From: Prostheceraeus crozeri
Lineage: Eukaryota > Platyhelminthes > Polycladida > Euryleptidae
Length of the DNA: 64,000 nt
Assembly (NCBI GenBank): GCA_907163375.1
Contig: CAJQUW010004409.1
Location: 159,484 to 223,483, forward strand
Direction of reading: 5' to 3'
Of the stretch, positions 33,949-46,250 are shown one piece after another. The position numbers and the translations under genes were made by a program. The notes under the pieces were generated by a model. The model saw only the letters and a program-made list of their open reading frames with translations. It did no database searches and was not told the origin of the DNA. Position 1 is the stretch's first letter. Every line of letters begins with the position of its first letter.

Positions 33949-34383
33949 GTGAAGGTGGCGAGTCAGGCCACTAGGGTGGCGGGTAGACAGACGACAGAGG
34001 AGTGTGAGGATGTGTCCTAAAGTGGTGGAAGGTTGAAGTTGGAAGTCAGCAGATGGTGTCCGTAGGACATGGATGAAGATAAGTGGAGAAGTTATTGGAT
34101 AGGTTTATACGAAGTTAAGCTTGAAATTTACTAAAATGAACAAATACAAAAGAATTATAGCCATGTTATTATTTGTAAAAGGAAATGTAATAGTAAATGT
34201 ATTCATTAAAGTCATTGAGTAGAACCACTTTTTTCAATGTTATTAGTTATTGTTATTCCAACAAATTTCAAAATCATCCGTCGGCTTTATTTTTTGGCAA
34301 TTTTTCGAGATGAATATGTCTATGTAAGAGTATAACATTATTTATATTTATATTTCCACAGTATCTTTAACTTTTTATTTCAG

Positions 34384-34482
34384 TACGAAGATGTTACTCT
34401 ACTAGAGCGGGTTCGAGCAGTTATGAATAGGATTGGAGAATTCGTTGCGGACTCAAGTGGTAGCAGCTCACTGATGGAAGAA
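34384..34482 (+). CDS. Candidate host exon C
   Basis: The acceptor TTTATTTCAG ends at 34383, and 33 codons (YEDVTLLERVRAVMNRIGEF, then VADSSGSSSLMEE) run to the donor GTGAGA at 34483, phase 0. Amphipathic and acidic, with no known motif. Confidence 0.4.
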
Positions 34483-34633
34483 GTGAGATAATTTGCGTAT
34501 TTTTTAGCACATAGGGATCAAATTAACATTAAACGTAATTGAAATGCGACATATTAATTACGGGATGATTTATATTATTTCAAAATTGCATAATACACAT
34601 TTAGTATAACATGAATGTTGTTCTTTTTTCTAG

Positions 34634-34740
34634 TTGATGCCGCCGTGTTGATGGAAAGACTTTCGGCAGCGTGGGCATCAACGAAGGACCAGGAGGCAAG
34701 AGATCGGAGATCAATACCTTCAAGCCCATGAAAGAAAGAA
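34634..34740 (+). CDS. Candidate terminal exon D
   Basis: The acceptor TTTTTTCTAG ends at 34633. In the frame of exons A-C it reads LMPPC and a TGA at 34649-34651, so the rest would be 3' untranslated. A donor-like GTAAGA follows at 34741, a further acceptor (TTTTTTTCAATAG) ends at 34933, and AATAAA occurs near 34837. The transcript may be alternatively spliced or non-coding. Confidence 0.3.
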
Positions 34741-34933
34741 GTAAGATAATTTTATTCATGCCACCTTATCGAAAGGAGAAATATGTTTTTTGAAAGCAAT
34801 GTATGAAACTAGAATTTTGAGACATTATTTAGCTTCAATAAATATCCTTCCAAATGCAACATCTGTTAAGTCTTTGTAATCATTTTATTTAATAATATTT
34901 ACTAAATATCTTTCCCGTTATTTTTTTCAATAG

Positions 34934-35632
34934 GATGCTGATCATGGGCTGTGTACAGCTGTTGAGGTCTCGGAGGTAGAGGGGGAGAGAAGAGGAGATA
35001 TGAGAGGAAGGGAGAGGGGTGGTGGGTGTGGGTGAGAGAGAGTGAAGTGTGAGAAAGAGGTGTAGTAGAAGTTGGGTGTGGAGCAGTAGAGAATAGCGGT
35101 CGACGCGACAGGTGGCGTGCTATGGTAAGAGTGGCGCGTTGGGTCGAAGTTGCATCCCAACGTGGGAAGGGACTTTCTTAGTCAGTGGAGGGGTATGGTT
35201 TCGCCTAAGAAAACCTAGATCAAGACAACGACATGGAGATGCTGCAGAAGGTCAAACGAAAAGGTGTCAAGCAAACCAGTCCTCGCTTCCTCCGAAGGCG
35301 TTGTCCCCTCTAACCTGTCACATCCCTCACAATCATCCTCCCCGAGGCTGAATAGAGTACGCCGGTTTACAAGGTAAACAGTATATTGCTTTATTATTTG
35401 CTATTAATCTATTCAATTATAAATAATAACCGGAGTTTCAGAATATTCAGGAACAGGGTTGCCACTTGGGCTGTATTCACAGACTTTGCAGTCTGTAATT
35501 CTATCTGACAATTTATCTTTCATTGAGACTGATTTTTCTAAATCTATTATTCATTCTCAATTAAAAGCATAAATTTATGATTGATAAAGATTTATGATTA
35601 ATTTGCTTATTTTTGTTGAAAATAGTGCTGTT
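34934..35632. other. GA-rich tract and unassigned DNA
   Basis: A purine-rich tract (about 34968-35075; many GAGAG and GGAGAG words) follows an acceptor-like sequence. No gene is recognised. It may be the last exon of the candidate transcript. Confidence 0.3.
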
Positions 35633-36054
35633 TAGTGCCCTAAATTAACACAAACATTCTTATTTTGAAGAACCTCCCGCAAAATCCTATTGACTGAATT
35701 TATATATAACGATTCCCATGTCATGTATTGGACTTTACTAATACTGGCTATTACACCACATCCATAAAAAACAACATCACTAGTTGCTTTTCCAGTGCAG
35801 TCCTGGATAGCTTGATATGAGATTCGGTAGCCGTTCTGAATACCAAGTCCCATTATGTAATGGACTTTGAGAAAGCCATTATTTGCAAGCTTGTAAGGCA
35901 GTATTACCGCTAATCGGTAAAGAGACAAAAACGGTTGTTTTCTGTCACATTGGACACAAGCCGTGATGGAGGAAAGTCCAGGAATAATGGACCTTAACGA
36001 TTGATTACCGTATGTGATCATTTCGGTTAGAGCGTTTTGTCCATTAGGCAACAT
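35632..36054 (-). CDS. Hypothetical 140-codon ORF, not recognised
   Basis: An open frame on the minus strand, starting MLPNGQNALTEMITYGNQ and ending NKNVCVNLGH. It has balanced composition and four Cys, but no motif I recognise and no clear splice borders. A neighbouring 93-codon frame at 36733-36452 on the same strand is similarly unassigned. Either may be a remnant of an old gene or element, or chance. Confidence 0.2.
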   Translation of the reverse strand: MLPNGQNALTEMITYGNQSLRSIIPGLSSITACVQCDRKQPFLSLYRLAVILPYKLANNGFLKVHYIMGLGIQNGYRISYQAIQDCTGKATSDVVFYGCGVIASISKVQYMTWESLYINSVNRILREVLQNKNVCVNLGH

Positions 36055-36739
36055 TTTATGGCTTTAACCTTTTGTTGCCCAGCAGGCCGCATTCCACAGG
36101 TATTCAGACCAGCTGTTATAGACGCTCTCCAAGCTCAAGTATGTTGCGTAAGTTGGTATCAGTTTACAATAAAATATAAAATTCACACTCATAGCAGTAA
36201 AATAGATAGAGGGGCAGGAATATAAAGATGTAACGAAAAAATAAAAAATACAAAATTGAAAAAGAATCATACGCTTATAATGTTATCGAGGGTGGTTACG
36301 GGAGACTCAAAAGAACTTGCACATAAGAGATGTTTCATAAGAATTGGATAAACAAAGGGGTTCCTATTTTTGGACCAAGTCGACAGGAGGTGTGTCTACA
36401 AGCTCACAATGAGAACGAACAATGATGTGGAAGGGTGGCACTACAGCAAACTCAATCGTAGAAACATCTAAGACCAAAGCCCTCCTTTTTATGATTCCTT
36501 GTGTTTACTATTCTTCGCAAGCGAAAATAGACAAAATTCAAATTCAACAAGGGTTTTCTCAATGCGGGAAGACCTTCCGCAAAATCAATAGGAAAGGGAG
36601 GTATGCCGGAAATTAGTGGCAAGATCAGTGACTTTTGGACTAGATACGCTGCAAAGCAATTTGGTCCCCAGAGAACTAGTTTGAGAAATGCGCCAGCCTC
36701 TTTATCGTTAGCAATCAAATTTCTTAATGTCATAAGTTT

Positions 36740-39700
36740 CTTCCTTCTACTTCTAAATCTTTACATAGTTTGTGTCATCCATCCTCCTATGTCGTAGTTC
36801 ATCCATATCGCTGAAGTCAATTTCCAATTCTTATGTGTTATTGAGCACATTAATTTGTGAGCACAATAAGTGCAATTTTAAATTGCAAAAAGTAATTTGC
36901 TTTCTTTTGTTTCGTTGCTTTTTGTTCTTGCATGTCTTCACTGTCATTTATGACAGGACCCGTCATTTGCAGTGGGATGAAGTATGTAATGTATATACTA
37001 ATTCATCTATTTACAACATAAGCCTTAATTCAATTTTTCTATTGTCTATCATCAAATGAAATGGTCTTCGTAGTATAAATTTATAAGGAACATATTTATA
37101 ATCAATGAATAGAATATCATGTTCAGAATTATGTGTGAGTTCCCTAAAATTAAAGTTACACCAATCGAGTTACCGCATCTAACCACATCCAGTCCATAAT
37201 ACATATCCTTGTTCAAATTGTTATGAAATGTTTATCAATCACTTGTTGATATCTAAACAGTCCGTTTCCAAAATCGTTGCACAACCCGCGAAGCTCTTCT
37301 CTTTTTTTCATCGAAATTAACCATTAGCTGCTTAAGCTTATATAATTGATTACTGATGTTTTTTAATTGGTCATCTGAAACACTTGCTTACTTCAGCAAA
37401 CATAGTCGTCTGTCAAATTAAATGAAGTAATTAGAAGTTTGTTGAAGTTTTTTAGAAGTTTAGTGAACTCGCACATGTGACTGATGCTCACTCATGACGT
37501 AATCATAAACGCTTCCTTTCCTTACGATCAAAACTTAACTAAAAAAATTCCTTGAAATGATATTAATATAATCCTCATACATTTGTTTCAAATATAATGT
37601 TAGTAAAATCAGTATACGCCTGTTCGACTGTTGATGTATTGATAATTTGCAGTATCAGTAATTACAGTTGATTTATTTTCATTAAAATTTATTATAATGT
37701 TCACATTTTTTGTGATGTATCAAATTCTAATTGTATTGAATTTACTATCAATCGTGACACCGACCAGGTTTTATTTCCAGGTGCTGTTCCAACTATTCCG
37801 CGAACTGGGCAACAATGAGTTGGGTGGCGCCCAATGAAACCCTCAATCATCATCTAACTATTAATTGATTTTGATGGTTGGATTTTGATTGGTAATACCG
37901 ATTAAATTCGGGGGGACTCAGTGCCATGCGTGATCAAGTGACAAATAATTTTGTTTCCTACGAACGTCACCGTGAGTCAAACTGGATGTTGACCTTCAAT
38001 TTTCGTATTATACGTGCAGTTTCAATAAAAATTGTTGTAAATTTATTGTTGATCTTACGTTATATAATAAAATTTTATTCTTCGAAAGAAATTCATGTTT
38101 TCATTAATGTTTGGATTCAATAAATAGTTATAACGGATGTAAACATTTTACAAACATGTATGTGAGGCTATTCTAATAAAATGAATGATATAATTGTATG
38201 TGTATTTCATTCTATGCTGAGGTTTGTTTTCCATCATTCCAGTAGTAAAATTGGAATGTACACGTAATTAAAGGAAGGCAGGGTCTACTATGGATCAATT
38301 TAGTTTAATAAATGGGACATCTATATATAAGGACATTCACTCTAAGCCTACAGCTTTGCGCCATTGCGATTTTACATTTTTCTATTATTATGAACGTCCT
38401 CCGGAAAACCCGTCAATCTCCTATCTGTCCATATGGATTATCATAAAATTGCTTGACAAATTGCAATTAATCCCTTGAGTATCGGAGATGTTTTCGCGTG
38501 CCATATTCCACCAAAATAGTTTCCTTTCTTCTATTCATATCATGTTGAATGGCATGCAGGTCAATTTCGTCTAGTGAGGCCTCACGTAGCTATAAACATA
38601 ATTCCATGCGGGCATATAACCAAATGCTGTATACATCTTCAGTTTTTCCAAGCTGATCAATGACATGTACAATTTTTAGGGACTATTTTGATATCTCTTC
38701 AGTAGATTTTTCACAGGCGCGCAAACCTACGATGAATAGGTTTGTATTAACTGAACATTATAAAATATGTTCAAACAATTTGGAATGGGACCCATATACT
38801 TCCGACTCACTGGCATAATTTTATTGATTACAACTGACCACTAATTCCGTTTTACAATATGCTAGCGGGGTTATGAGTTCATTCTATCAACTAACGGTCC
38901 TGTCATATCACTTAGGCCATAGGATTCTGACATGTAGCATATGCATAAATAAAAACAGTTACAGCGTTGTAGATTGGGGTCTTGCTAAAAATATGAACTA
39001 AACACCTAACCTTTACGTAATTCGTACTTCGTGGTAATCTTTAATTCAGCTGATATTCCTTACCATATCACGAGGTGTTTAAGGATATACTGGTCCATCA
39101 AATATCTAGCACGACTCTCATTATTTTTAGAATTGGTTAGACTTACTTGTTTAGAAGTTGAACATAACAATCTGTATTATGCAGATGGATCATCTACATT
39201 TCCGATACTATCTTTCAAATGATCAGATAATATCGGTTCCATACTCTTGGCCTGGATTCCATCAGCCTATTCAAGTTAGGCATCATGATATTTAAAGTCA
39301 TTACATGTAATGTTTGGATTCTAAAACAATGACCCATCTTACAAAACCTTAGGCTTACATATACTTCAATTGCTTCTATATTTACTCAGGATTCAGTGTA
39401 TCCATGCTTCAGTTTCTGGTATTGCGCAGGGGGTCGCATAGCCTGAAACCTTACCTCAGCAGATAATCGATAGTTTGTATTATATGTTCTATAAATTTTT
39501 AGTTATTTGTTAGACCTTCTTTAGGTACTGACTGTGAGGGTTTTTATCAATTTGCCACTATATATTATCATTTAGGTATGTGTAATAACTATTGGTTTAA
39601 ATTATACGGTTGTAGACGTGACATGCGCTCTGTTGATGTTAATTAGACTACGCTACGACTAAATCTGTATAATATGAATAATATACAATCCTTTAACCAA

Positions 39701-41260
39701 GTGATCAATTGTTCCACGAGCTGAATTTTGACATTTCCTTCTCAATACAGTGGCTTTAAAGACAAAATATTTATATGTGCAAAGCGCATAAAAAAAAAAT
39801 TTTCCTATATGCATCAATACGTGTAAATAAATGCGGGTAAATTATTATTCGAATGGATATGGTTAAAATCTTCTTACTTAAAGAAGATAATATTTCCAGG
39901 TGGTCCGATGTCTGTCTTCAGCGGCTTATTTGATTGAAATGGTGGCTTCTACATAAAGATACTAGATCGAAATTTGTATTAGTATAATACTACCTTTATC
40001 TGCACTATTTCAATCAATCTTTAACTGTAGAAATTTTTAAATTATACTTATGGATCTTTTGTTTATTTACTAAAATAGTCACCTCATAATTGTCATATAA
40101 CTGCTCACAAATGCCTTTGTTGACATATAAAAGTTTGATGTCTTCTTCTAGGAAGTTAGATCTCTTATCTCAGCATGATAAATTACAATTCTGTGGCATC
40201 TGAGTTCTACTGGTTATAAAATTGTTGTTTTTCCTTGTTCATTCGCTGCACAACAAGTGTCAGCAGGACCAGGTTATTTTTCATGCTTGGTTGTGGAGGG
40301 ATAAATGGAATCGTTTTTCATAATACTTCACGTAGATCACTCATTAACCTGTTTTATGTGGACTTCATCTTTTATACTAGTGTCAACAATGGTTTTAATT
40401 CTGTATGCTTGAATTCATATCTTTCCTTTCAATTCCGAGTAGGGGTGTGAGTACGGTTTATGTAAAATTCTAGCTTAAAATTGTTTTAATTGAATCGGAA
40501 TCAATAATGTTACGAGGACGGTGTTGTTTGCGTATTTTCGTGCAATGCTGTTTTTCATCTGATAATCTAGATAGATTGTGATAAATTTGGGCAAAATTAA
40601 TGAATTTGATGCTCATTCACATCCATGATATAGCACAATACTGGAACGGGGCTGGGAGTAGGATTATACCTCATATTGGAACAGTTTGGAACTTCCGAAA
40701 TGCCTCTAGCTAACTCTTTTTGCGTAGGCCTGAAGTGATACTTGATATAGTTTTCGTCAACAATTTGACATTTTTTATTTGTACGAATATTGTCGAAATG
40801 TGTTTGATCTGTGACGGGGTCTGGGGTTTATTTTGTAACTCTCTCATTCTAATGGCAATGTCTATTATATTTTCTTAATATGATTGTGAATATGAGTTTT
40901 TGGGGTGATAAAAATTGTATTTTACGAATTTTTGCAATTTTTAAAGGTTGAAAATTTAGAAAGACATTCTCGATTTGGAATGGACTTGAAAATTACTCAG
41001 TATGTGACCTTTAAAGTAATTTTTTGATGTAAATGTCTACCGGAAAATTGAATGATTCCCGGAGCTTTGTGACTGGGTCCAGTTTTCAGTCTTACAAATT
41101 GAAAAAAAATTTGTTTTGAAAGTAAGTAGGTCGAAATCTCTAAAAAAAGTACAAAATTGATAACTGCTTGTATTCCTTTATCATGGCATGTTTATATGTA
41201 GAAAAAAAAGTTTTATTCCGTTGGAAGCACTTGGGCCCTTTTTAAAAGTTACAATCAAAA
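36740..41260. other. Unassigned AT-rich host DNA
   Basis: No open frame longer than about 95 codons, no repeat end and no RNA gene were recognised. It is probably intron or intergenic DNA. Confidence 0.4.
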
Positions 41261-41264
41261 AGAT

Positions 41265-41356
41265 GCGATTTTTTGTCTAAAAATAGAGTTTATTTTATAG
41301 ACAAGGTAACATTGTAGTATCGGAAAAGTGGGTCATTTATGTGTACAGCAGAGTCC
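41265..41356 (+). repeat. Dispersed ~90-bp repeat, copy 2 (plus)
   Basis: Inverted relative of 30373-30459 (see the shared words listed there). It is followed by two C-runs (about 41375-41412) and then by satellite units. Confidence 0.7.
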
Positions 41357-41499
41357 CGTGGCAAGCACAATATTCCCCCCCCCCAAAAATATTGTTTTCC
41401 ACCCCCCCCCCAAAAAAGTGAGAGTCATTTTGTTACTTTTGTTTTGGGGGGCCAAGTTTAACACCGGGCCCAGTAGTCCCTACCCCGTTTCCTGCACAT

Positions 41500-41800
41500 T
41501 ATTATATGATAGGATTTATCATGTTTTACATTATTCTATTCATCCTCTCCATGATCAGTAACTATGTGAAAAATGAGTTTTCACTCACATATTTAAATGG
41601 CTTTTATGGTCTATTCTTGGTGGCCTCTGGCATAGGAATACCAGTCGTTTTCATTATCGATGTTCTGCGCGTTTCCTGGTGCGCATGATTATTATGATAG
41701 ATTAAGTCATGTTTTACATTATTCTATTCTTTCTCTATCAGTAAACGTATGGGAAGATGATTTCACTCACTTATTCAAAGATTTTTAACACTACTTGTTT
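41500..41800 (+). repeat. ~190-bp satellite, array 2 (about 1.5 units)
   Basis: CATGTTTTACATTATTCTATT recurs at about 41519 and 41709 and the anchor TGGGAARATGA-TTTCACTCA recurs at about 41565 and 41749, so the period is about 185-190 bp. The segment TTCACTCACATATTTAAATG followed by TATTCTTGGTGGC and GGAATACCAGTCG matches the units of array 1, 11.5 kb away. Confidence 0.65.
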
Positions 41801-44700
41801 ATATGTGCGAGCTAGATGGGAACATTTATTCAATTTATCGTGGACACCTCTCTCGTTGCCTAAATAGACCTGGCAAAAACATACGAGTATAGGGACAATA
41901 ACCGGTTTTGTTTGCAACTGCCTAAGGGGTTCACCGAATCACGATCCCGCGGTTTTTCTTTTCACATATAAAGAGAGAATAATGGTGGTGCTTAAAGTTG
42001 TGTTGTCGTTCATGTCAGAACTATAGAAATCGTTGACATTTTTGAGTGAAACAAGGGTCAAATTGCATTTTTGCAGTTCTACAGTGTTTTTTGCGAGGGC
42101 ACGATTTTGTATTTGGGTTCATGGCATTTTGAATTATCAACCTAGTTTATCATTTGGAAACGTTTGGGTGGATTTTACTGTGTGTTAATTAGGTGCGAGA
42201 ATTATTTTACACATGGTTTTTCCTCGGAGTTATGATTTAGTTGTTTAAATTAAGCCACGTGCCTTTGCGACAATGGGTAATGTCCATAGGGTTTATTGCT
42301 GATAGAAATTTAATTAAAGTTTGATGATTAGTTGATGTAGTCGATTTTTAAGGGCAGTAGCTAGTACACTCGCTTGGGCCGTTACAACTTCGGTTTGGGG
42401 CTAGTGCAACCGGCTGAGCTTGAATCAACACTACAACCATGTCTGTTGTTCCAACCTCGTGTTTCCACAGCTGTTAAAGACGTGACCAAGTGAGACTTAA
42501 TGTAGCAAGAAAGTATGGAATCAGTGATTGTGACCTGATTCTATATCTTTGTCTCTGCCTTCAGCCTTAGAGGAATTTTGTTAACCCATTCGTGGAAGCA
42601 TATTACCTATAGTTTTGAACTACTCCAAAACAACTAAAAGAGACCCTGTTTGTGATCATTCTTATTTTTTTTTTCTAGAATCTTATTCTGTGGTTGATGA
42701 GTTTTGTGTACAATTTGGTGTAGATGTTTTCTAACTTTTCACTTGTGAATGCGATCTCAGTCTTCCCTCAGTCGCTTGTAGATACTCAACGAGAACGAAA
42801 ATTGGAACCGGACTCAGCCGTTGTAGCAGCCATCCACTGCCTTTCATTTTCTTGTCTTTTCAATGTTGCTTTCTTGACTTTGATTCCCAAGTTATATGTG
42901 GGGCCTTAATTTTTGTGTTAAATGTTTTCCGCAAATTAGTTTCTATTTCAACAAATAATCATTCAAGTAAATACTTGAGAGGCAGTAATAGGACGACATT
43001 ACTCGTACATCGACAGGCTACATTCTAGTTGAGCATGATTACAGTTCCTGTTAGATGGGTGATAAGTTTCCTTCATGTTAAGTACCCCCACTTTGTCTTC
43101 CGAAAAGTGGGGAATCGTGTCAATTAATGGAGGCGGACTTTAGACGTCTAAATAATAGCCTACGTCAATCCACTGTAACAGACATGATTTGCCTCCTCCA
43201 GTTCACATGTTCTATGCTGATTTCTAAGCACAACAGTTGGTTCTTGAAATCCTAATATCGAGCATTTTACTCATCATTTGTAAAATACTTGTTAATTGAT
43301 GGTTTTTTTTATCCATTTCAATTTCATTCCAAATTCTCAGTAAAGTTGTCAAATGTAAAGAACAAAATAATAAGATCTACTCTGAGCACGTTTCTACAAG
43401 TCAGGATTCCGGTATTATTTCTCATCTCCTCCTACTGTTAGTTCTTATACAATTTCGGGGGTTTTGTGGGACTGGGTGTACAGCCCGTCCGACGTATCTA
43501 CCTTCGCTCCTCTCGAATGCCATTTCACTAGTCAACCGAGTAAATTTCAATTTTAGGTTTTTGGATCTCTGCCATTCAGGCAAATACGACCTCGAGTGCC
43601 AAAACTTCTTGTACCCCGCAGATAATCAAGAGTTTTGGCACTCATGCCATCCACTACACATAGTTTAGCGCCGAATCTAGGATTCAGAAAAATGTCACTC
43701 ACCTATATATTTTCTTTTCGGTGGCAAATTCTCTGAAATTTACGATTAAACCGATGAAAATCAGTCGAAAATCATCTTGAACGGGTAATTCTAGACACCT
43801 CAACACCTCTAACGGTAGTTGTGGTGATGAGTGCGGTGAAGCTGCTTGTTTATTAACAATTAGAAGGGTAAATTTTTTACAAATTTTATGCAATCTTGGA
43901 CGGAAAATATTGTGAAGACCACCCCAAAATGCCACCCTGGGTCATTCGTCCATGAGTTTGAATGGGAGGAGATGGCCTAAACTCACTTAAAATTGCCCCA
44001 CCAGTTGGGATTATATTTGCATGAAGTACTCCCTGTTTATGTATTATGTTATGTCGTTTCAATTTGCTATTTCACTGCATTAAGACTTCTCAGATGCACT
44101 GCCACTAGGGAGTTGGCCTAAGTGCAGTTTCTTAACTCTAGTAAGATTAAACGGGTTACCCAGGTGTGGCGGCCTATTGCGAATTTTGTTTGTCCGGAAA
44201 TCACTCTAATATGTTTAGTGAAATACCATTTAGGTGGCTCTGAATACACGGCTATGCCATTGAGCTGAAAGTTCTGTGGATTTCAACAGTTATGAGTATG
44301 GATGTTTTCTAGGCCCACTATTCTATTTAAAGTAAAGTGCATCTAGTTTTCGGTTGGAATTTCGAAGTGAAATTCATGACTAACTAAGTCAATAGATTCG
44401 AAGCCTTAACAGTATATCATGAAAAGAAGGCCGACGGCTTAAGTATCAACGGGGCTTTCGTATAGACCACTGCTTCCAAGTGTCCGGTCGCTGATTTGTA
44501 TGGAACCATCCGGAGCTTCTCTGCGTAAATGATTTGCTCTCTGATGGCGGGGCCAAACAATACCAATATTACGATGGTTTTATATCTTAATATGTTAGTA
44601 TTTATTCCCATGGGTTTGGTGTGATTTGTAAACAGTCCATCCGAATTTTCGGTGTCGATTATTGAAACAGGCCACTCGCGTTATAAGGGCACATTCATGC
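41800..44700. other. Unassigned host DNA with one strong hairpin
   Basis: No gene is recognised. At 43594-43643 the arms GAGTGCCAAAAC and GTTTTGGCACTC pair perfectly and the pairing extends a little further (CTTCTTG with CAAGAG). It is too short for a typical animal microRNA precursor. Confidence 0.35.
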
Positions 44701-44739
44701 ATGCGCATTAAGTCGCACATGAACGATAGTCTGCGAGCC

Positions 44740-45818
44740 GGTCACTGACAGTTCGGGACTCGATAACAATAGCCGCATTGTCATAAGGACAATGCGACAA
44801 CACACCATTCATCCCCTCCTCAATTTGAGCAGATCGACTCATACATATTGGAGCTGTTATTCCTCAAGGTGGGACTCCTGGTTGTCTCCCGATCCGTTCG
44901 TCTTCGGCATGTCGCGGGGAGATTCTGGTGATGATAGGTGGTAGGAGATTCTTCCTCGTACCGCCTGCATTCTCCTGGCATTCCACTGGTTGCCGGCCGA
45001 TGTTTCTTTATTCCTCGACCCCGATACTTGTGATGACTGTCAGCGGGTGACGCTCCAGGGATCCGTCCTTTCGGAGTGTAGGTCGCCTCACTTCCACGTA
45101 TCTCCGACGTGATATAGTGTCTTATCCATAGACCTTGTCGCAGACTCTCTGCCCGATTCTCCTCTTCTCGTGCGAAAACGAACTATCTGAAAGTTGGATT
45201 GTCATGTTTGTCGACCGAGGAAAGCTCAGCCGGACTCTTCTCATGCAGATTCTTGACTGGTACTCTGGCGGTTTTTGAGCCTATAATTGATTCAGAGTTC
45301 TTCCATGATTGATGACTAGCCGATACGGTGGAACGCCAGTGTGTTTGAGATACCTACTGAACGAGTCCTCGAATGCATTCTGTTGAGTGTATAGACAGGA
45401 GTGAATTCTTTGAAAAATGTCTCTATCCTGGAGGAAATTCTTTATAATTCTTGCGCGGGAATTGGGTCCGTTGTCTGTAATTATTTTCGAAGGATTCCCA
45501 TATCTTGCAAAAATGTTGACTGAGCCATGATTTGATCCCTTTCGTTATATTGTCGTTGGACTTAAGAGTTTCAGAAGCGTGAGTAGTTATCTATGATCTC
45601 CACCATATGTTTCATATGACTTGGAGCATTTGAAATGGTCCGTGATATCCCTTAGATCGCTCTTCCTTGCGTGCGCTGACACTGTCAGGACATCAGTTGG
45701 GGATGATGGAAGGGGGGCGGGGTTTCTTCGCTGAATCAGTGCAAAAGGGTTAGACATTGGTTTATCAGTTCGGGTTTCAGACTCCTTGTTCAAACCTTGC
45801 CACTGTAGTATATTAGGG
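44740..45818 (-). mobile_element. Ty3/Gypsy fossil 2, integrase core and 3' part
   Basis: On the minus strand this region shows the integrase core of a Ty3/Gypsy element, including the hallmark ITDNGP near 45.46 kb, followed downstream by a purine-rich tract and LTR-like sequence near 44.8 kb (with a perfect 9-bp-stem hairpin, CGCATTGTC/GACAATGCG, at 44774-44796). It is an old, broken fossil with many breaks. Its upstream part (RNase H and the zinc-binding domain) lies at 62.43-62.96 kb on the same strand, separated by the Polinton. Confidence 0.7.
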
Positions 45819-45820
45819 GG

Positions 45821-45869
45821 TAATCCGGCGCGAACGCTTCGCTTTGCATCGCTTCGCGTGCGCCGGATT
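45821..45869. repeat. Strong GC-rich hairpin at the Polinton left edge
   Basis: The arms TAATCCGGCGCG and CGTGCGCCGGATT pair, with GCTTCGC words in the interior. It marks the abrupt boundary between the Gypsy fossil and AT-rich sequence. Confidence 0.7.
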
Positions 45870-46033
45870 TCACACGTTTTGCAGGGTTTTTTTGTTCAAA
45901 AAATCAAATAGTCCTTAAAGGTTAGGTTCGTCTATTGTCACGGTGGCCAGAAGGCCCAAGGGGGGAAATTTTTGTAGTGGACAAATTTTCAAAAAACAAA
46001 TTTCAAAAATTTTAGCCGGTCCCTGAATATCAC

Positions 46034-46250
46034 TAATCTCAAATTATGTACAATTTTCATGCTTAAATCATGAACGTCAAGGACACCAAAAATCATATAA
46101 GTTGAGAATATTCGAATTCATGAATTTTATTCCATCTGTCAGTGTGTTAAAATATATCAGGTGGACGAATAATATTTCTTTAAAAGTGGAAGAAACAAAA
46201 GTGGAAGAAGCCGCAAGAATATATCCCTCAATATCATATGAACGTAGTTT
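46034..46250 (+). repeat. Polinton left terminal inverted repeat (recognised part)
   Basis: The reverse complement aligns with 61742-61976 almost throughout: TACGTTCATA, GGATATATTCTTG, TTTCTTCCA, TTTTAAAGAAATATTATT, GATATATTTTAA and AAAATTCATGAATT occur in order in both. Similarity is roughly 80-85% by eye, indicating an old insertion. Confidence 0.85.

Noticed and set aside
42355-42420. tRNA-like sequence TAGCTAGTACACTCG ... GGTTTGGGGC
   Set aside because: The B box is poor and no SINE body or tail is visible.
43699-43935. Minus-strand 78-codon frame ending at a GTGAGT donor
   Set aside because: No Met, only a weak acceptor and no recognisable sequence; left out of the gene list.
44300-44420. 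Sequence resembling an 18S rRNA stretch (GAATTTCGAAGTGAAATTC)
   Set aside because: The similarity is a few words only; neighbouring bases do not match rRNA.
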